A DNA stretch of 64,000 bases from contig JARKIP010000035.1 in the NCBI GenBank assembly GCA_029990175.1, forward strand, positions 37,524,001 to 37,588,000, in the 5' to 3' direction. Below the pieces are notes generated by a model. It saw only the letters and a list, made by a program, of their open reading frames with translations, was not told the origin of the DNA and searched no databases. The stretch is from Petunia secreta (Eukaryota > Streptophyta > Magnoliopsida > Solanales > Solanaceae). Made by a program: the position numbers and the translations under genes. Numbering within the stretch: the stretch's first letter is position 1; every line of letters starts with the position of its first letter. Shown in pieces: positions 19,938 through 31,400 of the stretch.

Positions 19938-21169
19938 AAGGCTCGGGTTTTGTTTCTACAAACCCCCGACCCTTGATTCTTCGTGCCTAGTATCTTCTTT
20001 AGTTTTTCTTGTTGTTGAAGTTATTAGAAAGGAGAAAATTACAAAAAAATTGAAAAATTGAAAATTACAAAATTTGGTGTTACTTGTTGATTTGGATGAT
20101 TTATGATATGGGTGTTGTGGATTCTTGATCGTGATTGATTTCCCGTTACTTGAGTACCAAAATTGTTGGAATTGGTGAAGTTTGAAAAATTGAAACCCCA
20201 AAACCCCTTAAACCCTTGAAGAACTTGTTCTTGGTGAATTTTGGCTTGATTCTTGGGTTGGATTGATGCTTGATTGAAAACTTGTTATTGGGGATTGATC
20301 TTCATTGAAATACAAACAATTCGGTACCAATTTTGTGGGATTTGAACATATATAACACCTTCTTTGATGAATCACAATCCTTGTTGAAACCCTTTTGTTA
20401 AACCCTTGTGTTCTTGAGTTCTTGAGATTGAACCCTGATTTGATTGATTGTTTGATTGAAAATTTGATTGGGTTTTGCTAAGGAAGATCAAACACAACTT
20501 TGGGTATCATTGGATTGTGAAAACAAGTTGAAAACATCGGATTTGAGGCTTGAAAATCGACTTGAAACGAGTTTGGAACGAGTTGGAAAAAGCTTCAGGC
20601 TAGGCGCCCCGCCTAAGCCAGGCGCCCCGCCTGACTTGTCTACTGCCTAAGTCCCAGGCGCCCCGCCTAGACCCAGGCGCCCCGCCTGGAACACAGCACA
20701 ACCCAGGCGCCCCACCTGAGTTTCAGGCGCCCCTCCTGAGTGCTGAACGCATTGTTTCGGGTAGATTTTCGTAGGTATTTCCCTTTGTTTGATAACATAA
20801 CATCTAGTTAGTACTAATTTGAGTAACCGATCTACTTGAATAGTGCTAACCCTTTGATTGCTCTTAAGTGATTCGTGCCTAGCAAGGAGAGTAGAATTCC
20901 AAGGAAAAGCGTAGAATCTTTTAACTCAAGTCCTATACTTCAAAGTGCCTAGCGTTCATTGAGTCCCATTAACTCCACTCACCCCGGAGTGTGCGTGACT
21001 CGTGAATAGTTTAGTTGAGTTGAGGAGTTGCTAATCATCTACGTGAAGCTTGGGACTGCAAGTTGAGTGAAATATCCACCGCCACCCAAAAGAGTGATCC
21101 GAGTGAACACAAGTGAGGGAGCGAGTGAGGTGTTTTAACTAACTCTTGTTTTCTTTGTTTGTAGGTACA
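19938..21169 (+). other. B2 untranslated leader with second palindrome array
   Basis: About 1.25 kb. Palindromes start at 20602, 20620, 20656, 20675, 20705 and 20725 (steps 18, 36, 19, 30, 20), nearly the same register as the first six units of the B2 LTR array. Short flanking strings (ACTGCCTAAG before unit 3, GCTGAA after the array) are also alike, so the two arrays are probably duplicates. It ends in an ACTAACTC, pyrimidine tract, TTTGTAG string before the ATG. Confidence 0.78.
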
Positions 21170-24100
21170 ATGGCCGACGAAGGTCAAGATTTCATCAAGG
21201 AGGCCTTGGCTAGCCTTCTTGCCAAGATGGATGTTATGACTCGACGGATTGAGTCACTTGAAAAGGGTGCTTCAAGTACCCAAGGAGAACATGGGACCCC
21301 GAGTGTCCCAATTGAAAAGGGGACCCCGAGTGTCCAAATTGAGACCGGTGAAGGCTCAAGTAGTCCTACTTTTACCCCGGAGCAAGTTGTTGAATTGCTC
21401 AATCAACAACGGGTGAAGGAGGACCGAGAGAGAGTTGAACGAACGGGCATTCCCCGTATCTTAGACAATCCTCCAAGAAACTTTCCACTACCAAGACCCG
21501 TCCGAAATGTGCAACCTCTTGAGCAAGTTGTTGAGGCTCAAGAAGGGGAGGAAGTTGATTATGATGACAATGTGTATGGGTATGATGATCACTTTCAACC
21601 AAGGCGAGCTATGAATTGGGGTCGAAATGTGGATCGGGGTAGAGGCCGAGGTCGAGGGCCACCCTTAGGATATGGAGGGAGGAATGTTAGAAGGGACTAT
21701 GTTGCTTATGATGATCACCAAGGAGGCCAACCGGAGCCATTCCAAGGGGGTCGTGACAACAACAACAATCTTAATAGTGTGAAGATTACTATTCCTCCTT
21801 TCAAAGGGAGTAGTGATCCGGTGGAGTACCTTGATTGGAAGTTGTCCATGGAACGTATATTTGACACCAATGACATGCCCGAATTGAAGAAGACTAAGTA
21901 TGCTATCTCTACCTTTGAGTCCTTTGCTTCTACATGGTGGGAGTCGGTAAAGAGGAATAGAAGGAGGATGGGGATGGTTCTTAATCTTACTTGGGGTGAG
22001 TTGATCCGTGTGATGGATGAAAAGTACTTGACTAACCAATACCGAGTGGACCAACAAAAGCGTCTCTATGAATTGAAACAAGGTTCCAAGTCGGTTGGGG
22101 AGTACTTCAATGAGTTTGAACAAGTCCGGATGACTCTAGACTTGGATGATGAAGACAATGAGACGGCCATGATCCGTTTCAAAGGGGGCTTGAACCGAGA
22201 CATAGCTTCACAATTGAAGTTCCACAAATATGATGATCATTACAAGCTATGTGAAGATGCGGTTGAGGCCGAGAAATGGCTCAAGGAGGAGAAATCTCTC
22301 CGCTACAAGAGTAGCACTCCTACTCCAACAAGCAAACCAAAGGATTGGAAGCCTCCTACCACAAATGCAAGGTTCCCAAGTGCAAGTGGAACAAGTGGTG
22401 CAAATGCTACCAAGGATGTGAAAAGGCCGTATGAGAAGAACACACCTAATGTGGGAGGTAACTCTAAAACTCAACTACATGCTCCTACTTCTTCTTCAAT
22501 ACAATGCCACAAGTGCAAGGGGTATGGTCACTTCGCTAGGGAATGTCCTACAAAGAGGACCATGATTGTTGTTGGCAATGATGCATATGAGAAAGAGAGT
22601 GAATCGGAGGATGAGGGAGTAGAGGGAGTAGAGGGAGATGAGGGAGTAGAGGAGAATGATTTGCTTGATGATACGATGGAGGAGGAGGATCCTCATACTT
22701 TCTTGGTTGTGAGACGGAGCCTAGGAGCTATGATTGTGGAAGATAGTGAAACCTTGCAAAGGGAAAATCTTTTCCATGCTAGGTGCCGGGTCAAAGATGT
22801 TGTTTGCTCTATGATAATTGATTCCGGAAGTTGTGCAAATGTAGTGAGTCAATCACTAGTGGCTCAATTGAAGTTGACTACCATGAAGCATCCTAAACCT
22901 TACCGGTTACAATGGCTTAGTGAATGTGGAGAGCTTAAGGTGATGAAACAAGCCATGATCAAGTTTAGAATGGGTAGTTATGTTGATGAGCATTTGTTCG
23001 ACGTTGTGCCTATGCAAGCATGCCACCTACTCTTAGGGAGGCCATGGCAATTTGATAGGCAAGTGGTGCATGATGGTCGTGTCAATACTTACACGGTCAA
23101 ACATGAAGGGAAGAGATTTGTGCTAAAACCTCTCACTCCTAAGCAAGTGAGTGATGATTACAAGAAAATGAAGGAGTTGAGGGAGGTGGCAAAGGCTAAG
23201 TCACTCATTGAGACTAGCCCTTTGTCCAAAAGCATGGTGGCAATCCCACCTGCTTCATCTACCGGTGGCATGTGTGCCATGATGCAACCGGGCGAGCTCT
23301 TGAAAGGTAATGATGGCACCAAGTTCCTCCTATGCCTAGTGCACAAAGGTATGATCCTAAACTCTAATTGTGAATTTTCTTCTAGCCCTATGCCTAGTGC
23401 TTTGAAAAATGTCTTGGAAGACTTTGGGGACATGTTCCCGGATGAGATGCCCGATGGCTTACCTCCCTTGAGAGGTATTGAACATCAAATTGACTTTATT
23501 CCGGGCTCTCAAATCCCGAACAAGCCGGCCTATAGAAGCAATCCCGAGGATACAAGGGAGTTGCAAAAACAAGTTGATGACTTGCTTTCCAAAGGCTTGG
23601 TAAGGGAGAGTTTGAGTCCTTGTGCCGTACCGGTCATTCTTGTCCCAAAGAAAGACGGCACTTGGAGAATGTGCGTTGATTGCCGAGCCGTGAATAAGAT
23701 AACGGTCAAGTACCGTCACCCTATTCCACGGCTTGATGATATGTTGGATGAATTGAGTGGGTCGTGTGTCTTTTCCAAAATTGACCTTAGGTCCGGTTAC
23801 CATCAAATCCGGATGAAACCCGGGGATGAATGGAAAACCGCATTCAAGACCAAATTTGGTCTCTATGAATGGTTGGTAATGCCCTTCGGGCTTTCCAACG
23901 CACCTAGCACTTTCATGCGACTCATGAACCATGTTTTGAAGTCTTTTATCAACAAGTTTTTTGTTGTCTATTTTGATGATATCTTGATCTATAGTAAGAC
24001 AATGAATGAACATGTTGACCACCTTAGGCAAGTGCTTGATGCTTTGAGAGCCGAAAAGCTCTATGCTAATTTCAAAAAGTGTGCCTTTGGTGTGGATAAG

Positions 24101-26281
24101 GTTGTCTTTCTTGGGTTTGTTGTGAGTGCCCAAGGAGTGGAGGTGGATGAGTCTAAGGTAGAGGCCATACGTGATTGGCCTACTCCTACTACCGTGACTC
24201 AAGTGAGGAGCTTTCATGGTCTCGCAAGCTTTTATAGGCGATTTGTGAGAGACTTTAGCTCCATTGCCGCTCCACTCACCGAATTGGTGAAGAAAGACCA
24301 ACCGTTTGTTTGGGGAGAGCCTCAAGAGAAGGCCTTCCTTGAGTTGAAAGGTAGGTTGAGCACCGCCCCACTATTGCAATTGCCCGACTTCGGAAAGGCA
24401 TTTGAGGTTGAGTGTGATGCCTCGGGGGTGGGAATCGGTGGTGTTTTAATGCAAGATAGCAAACCCATCGCCTACTTTAGTGAGAAATTGAAAGGGGCTT
24501 CTTTGAATTATTCGACATATGACAAGGAGTTGTATGCCCTTGTGAGAGCCCTTGCCCATTGGCAACACTATCTTTGGCCTCGTGAGTTTGTAATCAAGAG
24601 TGACCATGAGTCACTCAAGCATTTGAGAGGCCAAGAGAAGCTCAATAAGAGACATGCCAAGTGGGTTGAATTCATTGAGTCCTTTCCCTATGTGATCCAA
24701 TATAAGAAAGGGAAGGACAATGTGGTGGCGGATGCGCTTTCGAGAAAGTTTACTCTAGCCACCATTCTCACCTCTAAGCTCATGGGGTTTGAGAGCATTA
24801 AATTGATGTATGCTCATGACCCAAAGCTAAAGAGTGTCCTTGACACTCTAGAGAAGGGGGAGAGAATTGAGAAATACCAATGGGTTAATGGATATATCTT
24901 TAAGAATGGTAAAGTGTGCATACCCGAGTCCTCATGGAGGGAATTGCTTGTGCGAGAGGCACATTGTGGAGGACTCATGGGTCATTTTGGTCGGGACAAG
25001 ACCTTGGCCATCCTTCGGGAACAATTCCATTGGCCAAAAATGGGAACTCATGTTGAGAAGCTTTGCAACTCTTGTCTTGAATGCAAGGTTGCTAAGTCCA
25101 AGTCGAACTCCCATGGTTTGTATACCCCACTCCCCGTACCTACTAGTCCGTGGTTGGATATCTCGATGGATTTTGTGATGGGATTACCAAGGACTAGGGG
25201 GGGCCATGATAGCATTTATGTTGTTGTGGATAGGTTCTCCAAAATGGCTCATTTCATTCCCTGTCGTAAATGTGATGATGCACAACATGTCGCAACCTTG
25301 TTTATTGATAATATCTTGAAATTGCATGGTGTGCCTCAAACCATAGTGAGTGATAGGGACACTAAGTTCCTAAGTCATTTTTGGAGGAGTTTATGGGGTG
25401 CCCTTGGCACCAAACTCTTGTTTTCTTCGTCCCACCACCCCCAAACCGATGGGCAAACCGAAGTGGTGAACCGAACCTTGGGTGCTCTTCTTAGAGCCAT
25501 GACCCAAGGTAAGGGTGGGACTTGGATAGATAAGCTACCTCTTATGGAGTTTGCCTACAATCGAACCGTGCATAGAATGATTGGCATGACTCCATTCGAG
25601 TGTGTGTATGGTTTTAACCCCTTGATTCCCCTTGATCTAACCCCTTTGCCAAGGGAAATGGTTGTTAATTTTGAAGGTAAAGCTAGAGCAAAAGCAATGA
25701 TGGAACTCCATGCCAAGGCGAAGAAGAATTTGGAGGAAGCCTATGCTAAGGTTGCTTCCAAGAAAAACAAAGGACGCAAGAAGGTGGAACTCAAGAAGGG
25801 TGACTATGTGTGGGTGCACTTCCGGAAAGAAAGGTTTCCAAACCTTAGAAAAGGGAAGTTAGCACCCCGTGGCGATGGCCCATTCCAAGTGCTTTCAAAG
25901 ATAAACAACAACGCCTATGTGGTCGACTTGCCAAGTGAGTATCAAGTTTCTAATACTTTCAATGTTTGTGACTTGGTTCCTTTGGATGTAGGTAATGAAG
26001 GGGTCGTGAATGATGATGCCTCGATTTCGAGGACGAAATCTTCTCAAGAAGGGGAGGATGATGCCGGGCAATCCACCACAAGACGACCATTCACTCGGAG
26101 CCAAGCCAAGGATGTCCAAGAAGCGCATTTACACTTGGTGAGGAAGGGCCTTGAAGAAGGAAGCGATTGGAAGCCATTCCGAGTGCTCAAACTAGGCCTC
26201 ACGCCTAAGGAAGGAGGGACTCCAGCAGAGCTAGGCGCCCCGCCTAGCCCAGGCGCCCCGCCTAGGGAGCTCACTGCCTAA
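21170..26281 (+). CDS. gag-pol: B2 gag-pol polyprotein, 1703 aa, intact
   Basis: Open from ATG 21170 to the stop at 26279-26281. An upstream in-frame ATG (21146) adds eight residues, but 21170 matches the start context of the other elements. Order: N-terminal helical region; TPSV peptide repeats; RG-rich segment; capsid core; CCHC knuckle 446-459; protease Asp551 in IIDSGSC; RT YFDD 934-937; RNase H Asp1083; integrase zinc finger from His1265; catalytic D1334, D1395, E1431. No chromodomain. From about residue 1631 the tail is encoded in the 3' LTR and ends in GAPP repeats read from the first palindrome pair. All key residues are present, so the protein could be functional; RT has Phe where relatives have Val just before VVYFDD. 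Confidence 0.95.
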   Translation: MADEGQDFIKEALASLLAKMDVMTRRIESLEKGASSTQGEHGTPSVPIEKGTPSVQIETGEGSSSPTFTPEQVVELLNQQRVKEDRERVERTGIPRILDNPPRNFPLPRPVRNVQPLEQVVEAQEGEEVDYDDNVYGYDDHFQPRRAMNWGRNVDRGRGRGRGPPLGYGGRNVRRDYVAYDDHQGGQPEPFQGGRDNNNNLNSVKITIPPFKGSSDPVEYLDWKLSMERIFDTNDMPELKKTKYAISTFESFASTWWESVKRNRRRMGMVLNLTWGELIRVMDEKYLTNQYRVDQQKRLYELKQGSKSVGEYFNEFEQVRMTLDLDDEDNETAMIRFKGGLNRDIASQLKFHKYDDHYKLCEDAVEAEKWLKEEKSLRYKSSTPTPTSKPKDWKPPTTNARFPSASGTSGANATKDVKRPYEKNTPNVGGNSKTQLHAPTSSSIQCHKCKGYGHFARECPTKRTMIVVGNDAYEKESESEDEGVEGVEGDEGVEENDLLDDTMEEEDPHTFLVVRRSLGAMIVEDSETLQRENLFHARCRVKDVVCSMIIDSGSCANVVSQSLVAQLKLTTMKHPKPYRLQWLSECGELKVMKQAMIKFRMGSYVDEHLFDVVPMQACHLLLGRPWQFDRQVVHDGRVNTYTVKHEGKRFVLKPLTPKQVSDDYKKMKELREVAKAKSLIETSPLSKSMVAIPPASSTGGMCAMMQPGELLKGNDGTKFLLCLVHKGMILNSNCEFSSSPMPSALKNVLEDFGDMFPDEMPDGLPPLRGIEHQIDFIPGSQIPNKPAYRSNPEDTRELQKQVDDLLSKGLVRESLSPCAVPVILVPKKDGTWRMCVDCRAVNKITVKYRHPIPRLDDMLDELSGSCVFSKIDLRSGYHQIRMKPGDEWKTAFKTKFGLYEWLVMPFGLSNAPSTFMRLMNHVLKSFINKFFVVYFDDILIYSKTMNEHVDHLRQVLDALRAEKLYANFKKCAFGVDKVVFLGFVVSAQGVEVDESKVEAIRDWPTPTTVTQVRSFHGLASFYRRFVRDFSSIAAPLTELVKKDQPFVWGEPQEKAFLELKGRLSTAPLLQLPDFGKAFEVECDASGVGIGGVLMQDSKPIAYFSEKLKGASLNYSTYDKELYALVRALAHWQHYLWPREFVIKSDHESLKHLRGQEKLNKRHAKWVEFIESFPYVIQYKKGKDNVVADALSRKFTLATILTSKLMGFESIKLMYAHDPKLKSVLDTLEKGERIEKYQWVNGYIFKNGKVCIPESSWRELLVREAHCGGLMGHFGRDKTLAILREQFHWPKMGTHVEKLCNSCLECKVAKSKSNSHGLYTPLPVPTSPWLDISMDFVMGLPRTRGGHDSIYVVVDRFSKMAHFIPCRKCDDAQHVATLFIDNILKLHGVPQTIVSDRDTKFLSHFWRSLWGALGTKLLFSSSHHPQTDGQTEVVNRTLGALLRAMTQGKGGTWIDKLPLMEFAYNRTVHRMIGMTPFECVYGFNPLIPLDLTPLPREMVVNFEGKARAKAMMELHAKAKKNLEEAYAKVASKKNKGRKKVELKKGDYVWVHFRKERFPNLRKGKLAPRGDGPFQVLSKINNNAYVVDLPSEYQVSNTFNVCDLVPLDVGNEGVVNDDASISRTKSSQEGEDDAGQSTTRRPFTRSQAKDVQEAHLHLVRKGLEEGSDWKPFRVLKLGLTPKEGGTPAELGAPPSPGAPPRELTA
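26046..26058 (+). other. B2 polypurine tract
   Basis: AAGAAGGGGAGGA directly before the 3' LTR, in frame with pol. Confidence 0.9.
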
Positions 26282-26377
26282 GGCCCAGGCGCCCCGCCTA
26301 GCATCAGGCGCCCAGCCTAGCTGAAGGCCAAGCCAGGCGCCCCGCCTAGATCCAGGCGCCCCGCCTGGCTTCAGCAC
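26059..26377 (+). repeat. B2 3' LTR, left part
   Basis: First 319 bp of the 3' LTR, ending with the target AGCAC (26373-26377) used by C1. C1 landed in the spacer between the sixth and seventh palindromes of the array. Confidence 0.95.
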
Positions 26378-27203
26378 TGATAAGACCCAAACCCCCTCAA
26401 GACCCTTCACCCGGAGTCAAGCCAAGTTGATCCAAGATGCTCACCTTTACTTGGTATGGAAGGGTATGGAAGAAGGCCCCGAGAGCAACTTGAAGACCAT
26501 ACTTTGGTGTACCATGGAGGGAGGACCCTCTAGGATACTTGGAGAGGCCCAAGAGACCCAAAATGAGACATCCCAAGGGGCTCCAGAACAAGGCGGAGCG
26601 CCTCCCAGCTGAGGCGGGGCGCCTCCCAAAATCCAGAGGCATGAAAGGCTCAGGGCGGACCGCCTCCCAGCCTAGGCGACCGCCTCCCTCAGATCCAGAG
26701 GAGTGAAGTCTGCTGGGCGGCCGCCTCTCCCTACTAGGCGGACCGCCTACCCCTGTGACCCACATGCGGGATTTTTAATGACTTTTATTTGAACTTCCAA
26801 CTTTAGCCCTGCGTGGCCTTATTTGTTTTAGCCCACTTTGGGGGTATTTTAGGCCTTTTATTTAGACCTAAGTGAAGCCTATAAATACTTCACTTAGCCT
26901 CTTTAAATGGGTAGCTAACTTTGATGATTGAACAAACACTTTGTGTTGAGAGTTGAACTCTTGGAATTGAATGAATGAAACCTTGATGGGACTTGTTTTT
27001 CCTCTAGCGGATCTAGATGAATTCCAATCCCCCCCGATCATTCTACTTGCGTGCTCACGTTAGCTCGAGGGTAGTTGCTTAGTGTAGGTGTTCTTGTCAT
27101 TCTCTCGGGGTGTAACGGAACAAGTTCTCCGTTGCTACTTGGGATTATCGTACGAGCTACGTCTCGCTTTTATCTTTTCGTTTCCGCATTTTGATTCTTA
27201 TCA
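26378..27203 (+). repeat. C1 5' LTR
   Basis: 826 bp. TATA box at 26880-26887. Identical by eye to 33351-34176. Confidence 0.95.
26591..26748 (+). promoter_or_regulatory. C1 5' LTR palindrome array (U3)
   Basis: Six gapped palindromes, (A/G)GGCG-NNN-CGCCT with centres GAG, GGG and GAC, start at 26591, 26612, 26653, 26674, 26715 and 26736. Steps are 21, 41, 21, 41 and 21, that is, diverged 62-bp tandem units each holding a pair. The fourth copy lacks one base. The array ends about 130 bp before the TATA box. Confidence 0.82.
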
Positions 27204-27206
27204 TCT

Positions 27207-27218
27207 TGGTATCAGAGC
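27207..27218 (+). other. C1 primer binding site (tRNA-iMet)
   Basis: TGGTATCAGAGC, three bases (TCT) after the LTR end. Confidence 0.95.
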
Positions 27219-28462
27219 AAGGCTCGGGTTTTGTTTCTACAAACCCCCGACCCTTGATTCTTCGTGCCTAGGTCGATTCCTATCTTTATTTTCTTGTTCT
27301 TGTTATTGAAAGAAGAAAATTACAAAAAAATTGAAAAAAATTAAAAATCTAAAAATTTGGTGTATCTTGTTGGTTTGAGTGATTCATGATATGGGTGTTA
27401 TAGATTCTTGATCGTGATTGAATCCCCGTCGTTTGGATACCAAAAACACTTGGATTGGAGAAGATTGAAAATCAAAACCCCAAAACCCCCTTAAAACCCT
27501 TGATGAACTTGTTCTTGATGACTTTTGATTGATTCTTGGGTTGGATTGATATTGGATTGAGATTTGATACTGGGGTTTGATCCTTGTGTGTTTTCCGTTC
27601 CTTTGGTACCTTAAACACCCGAGTTGGAGTTGTATTGCATGAATTGAAAATTTGAAACCCTATGAAAATTTGAAAATTTTGAAACCCTTGCTTTGAAGAA
27701 GATGATCATGGTGGGTTGCTTGATTTTGATTGGGGTTTGATAAAAGTTATTGGGGTTTGATCTTTGTGACTAATACAACATTTGGGTACCTATGAATTGC
27801 TAAAACAACGCTTGAATAGTTGGATTTGTGGGTGAAAATTCAACAAAACGCGAAGTGAACTGTGCTGGAACACAGCAGGAGGCGGAGCGCCTAACAAAGA
27901 GGCGGAGCGCCTCCCACTGTTGAGCTTGCAGGAATTGTCTGAGGCGGAGCGCCTCCCTGAGAGGGCGGAGCGCCTCTCACCTGCACCCTGCTCTGGGCGG
28001 TCGCCTCTCATCCTGAGGCGGGGCGCCTACTTCCTGAAACTTGGGAAATTGGGTAGAAACTTCTAGGATTCCTTGTTTTGTTGTTTGCATTGCTTCTAAT
28101 TGGTACTATTAGAGTATAATCCTACTTGATTAGTACTAATTACTTCGAGCTACTAGGAACATCGTGCCTTAGGAAGGAGACTAGAATTCCAAGAAGATTC
28201 GTAGTTTCTTTTTGACTCAAGTCCTTTTACTTCAAAGTGCCTAGCGTTTATCGAGTCCCGTTAACTCCACTCACCCCGGAGTGTGCTTGACTCGTGGATA
28301 GTTTGGTTGAGTAGAGGGATTGTTAGTCATCTACGGGAAGCTTTGGAATTACAAGTCGAGTGAAATATCCACCGCCACCCAAAAGAGTGATCCGAGTGAA
28401 CACAAGTGAGGGAGCGAGTGAGGTGTTTTAACTAACGCTTGTTTCTTTTCTTTGTAGGTACA
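27219..28462 (+). other. C1 untranslated leader with second palindrome array
   Basis: About 1.25 kb, AT-rich, no real frame. Palindromes AGGCG-GAG-CGCCT and variants start at 27880, 27900, 27942, 27963, 27995 and 28016 (steps 20, 42, 21, 32, 21). The GAG centre matches this family's LTR rather than family B. Ends in the TTTTAACTAAC, pyrimidine tract, TTTGTAG acceptor-like string. Confidence 0.78.
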
Positions 28463-31400
28463 ATGGCCAACGAGGGTCAAGATTTTATCAAGGAGGCCTT
28501 GGCTAGCCTTCTTGCCAAGATGGATGTTATGTCTCAAAGGATTGAGTCACTTGAAAAGGGTGCCTCAAGTACCCAAGGAGACCAAGGGACCCCGAGTGTC
28601 CCAATTGAAAAGGGGACCCCGAGTGTCCGAATTGAGGCCGGTGAAGGCTCGAGTAGCCCTACCTTTACCCCGGAGCAAGTTGTTGAACTTCTCAATCAAC
28701 AACGGGTAAAGGAAGATCGAGAGAGAATTGAACGAACGGGCATTCCCCGTATCTTGGATAATCCCCCAAGAGACAACCCATTACCAAGACCCATCCGAAA
28801 TGTGCAACCTCTTGAGCAAGTCGATGAAGCTCAAGAAGGGGAGGAAGCCGAGTATGGTGATGATATGTATGGGCTTGATGACCACTTTCAACCGAGACGT
28901 GGTATGAATTGGGGTCGTAATGTGGATCGAGGTAGGGGCCGAGGTCGAGGGCCACCTATGGGATTTGTTGGAGGAAATGCGAGAAGGGAGTATGGTGTGA
29001 ATGAAGACCACTATGGGGGCCAACCGGAGCCATTCCGTGGGGGTCGTGACAACAACAACAATCTTAATAGTGTGAAGATTACTATTCCTCCTTTCAAAGG
29101 GAGTAGTGATCCGGTGGAGTACCTTGATTGGAAGTTGTCCATGGAACGTATATTTGACACCAATGACATGCCCGAATTGAAGAAGACTAAGTATGCTATC
29201 TCTACCTTTGAGTCCTTTGCTTCTACATGGTGGGAGTCGGTAAAGAGGAATAGAAGGAGGATGGGGATGGTTCTTAATCTTACTTGGGATGAGTTGATCC
29301 GTGTGATGGATGAAAAGTACTTGACTAACCAATACCGAGTGGACCAACAAAAGCGTCTCTATGAATTGAAACAAGGTTCCAAGTCGGTTGGGGAGTACTT
29401 CAATGAGTTTGAACAAGTCCGGATGACTCTAGACTTGGATGATGAAGACAATGAGACGGCCATGATCCGTTTCAAAGGGGGCTTGAACCGAGACATAGCT
29501 TCACAATTGAAGTTCCACAAATATGATGATCATTACAAGCTATGTGAAGATGCGGTTGAGGCCGAGAAATGGCTCAAAGAGGAGAAATCCCTTCGCTACA
29601 AGAGTAGCACTACTACCCCAACAAGCAAACCGAAGGATTGGAAGCCTCCTACCACAAATGCAAGGTTCCCAAGTGCAAGTGGAACAAGTGGTGCAAATGC
29701 TACCAAGGATGTGAAAAAGCCGTATGAGAAGAACACATCTAATGTGGGAGGTAACTCTAAAACTCAATTGAATGCTCCTACTTCTTCTTCAATGCAATGC
29801 CACAAGTGCAAGGGATATGGTCACTTTGCTAGGGAATGTCCTACAAAGAGGACCATGATTGTTGTTGGTAATGATGCATATGAGAAAGAGAGTGAATCGG
29901 AAGATGAGGGAGTAGAGAAAGAAGAGGGAGATGAGGGAGTAGAGGAGAATGATTTGCTTGATGACACGGGAGAAGAGGAGGATTTTCACACTTTCTTAGT
30001 TGTGAGAAGGAGCCTAGGGGTTATGGTAGTGGAAGATAGTGAAACCTTGCAAAGGGAAAATCTATTCCATGCTAAGTGCCGGGTCAAAGATGCCGTTTGC
30101 TCTATGATAATTGATTCCGGAAGTTGTGCAAATGTAGTGAGTCAATCACTTGTGTCACAATTGAAGTTGACGGCCATAAAGCATCCTAAACCTTACCGGC
30201 TACAATGGCTAAGCGAATGTGGGGAGCTTAAAGTGGTGAAGCAAGTGATAATTCGATTCAAAATGGGGAGTTATGTAGATGAGCATTTGTTTGACGTTGT
30301 GCCCATGCAAGCGTGCCACCTACTCTTAGGGAGGCCTTGGCAATTTGATAGGCAAGTGGTGCATGACGGTCGTGTCAATACTTACACGGTCAAACATGAA
30401 GGGAAGAGATATGTACTTAAACCTCTCACTCCTAAGCAAGTGAGTGATGACTACAAGAGAATGAAGGAGTTGAGAGAGGTGGCAAAGGCTAAGTCAATCA
30501 TTGAGACTAGTCCTTTGTCCAAAAGTATGGTGGCAATCCCACCAACATCATCTACCGGAGGCATTTGTGCCATGATGCAACCGGGTGAGCTCTTAAGAGG
30601 AAATGATGGCAACAAGCTTCTCCTATGCCTAGTGCACAAAGGTATGGTTCTAAACTCTAATTATGATGTTTCTCCTAGTCCTTTGCCTAGTGCTTTGAAA
30701 AATGTGTTGGAGAATTTTGGGGACATGTTCCCGGATGAGATGCCCGATGGCTTACCTCCCTTGAGGGGTATTGAACATCAAATCGATTTTATTCCGGGCT
30801 CTCAAATCCCGAACAAGCCGGCTTATAGAAGCAATCCCGAGGATACGAGGGAGTTGCAAAAACAAGTTGATGACTTGCTTTCAAAAGGCTTGGTGAGGGA
30901 AAGTTTGAGTCCTTGTGCCGTTCCGGTCATTCTTGTCCCAAAGAAAGACGGCACTTGGAGAATGTGCGTAGATTGCCGAGCCGTGAATAAGATAACGATC
31001 AAGTATCGTCACCCTATTCCACGGCTTGATGATATGTTGGATGAATTGAGTGGGTCGTGTGTCTTTTCCAAAATCGACCTTAGGTCCGGCTACCATCAAA
31101 TCCGGATGAAACCCGGGGATGAATGGAAAACCGCATTCAAGACCAAATTTGGTCTCTATGAATGGTTGGTTATGCCTTTCGGGCTATCCAACGCACCTAG
31201 CACTTTCATGCGACTCATGAATCATGTTTTGAAGTCTTTTATCAACAAGTTTGTCGTTGTCTATTTTGATGATATCTTGGTCTATAGTAGGACAATTGAT
31301 GAACATGTTGACCACCTAAGGCAAGTGCTTGAAGCTTTGAGAGCCGAAAAGCTCTATGCAAATTTCAAAAAGTGTGCCTTTGGTGTGGAGAAGGTTGTCT

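Noticed and set aside
24932..26281. Chromodomain at the integrase C-terminus
   Set aside because: I looked for the aromatic-rich YLVKWKG-type pattern in all families and did not see it; the tail is RPFTRSQAK plus low-complexity sequence.
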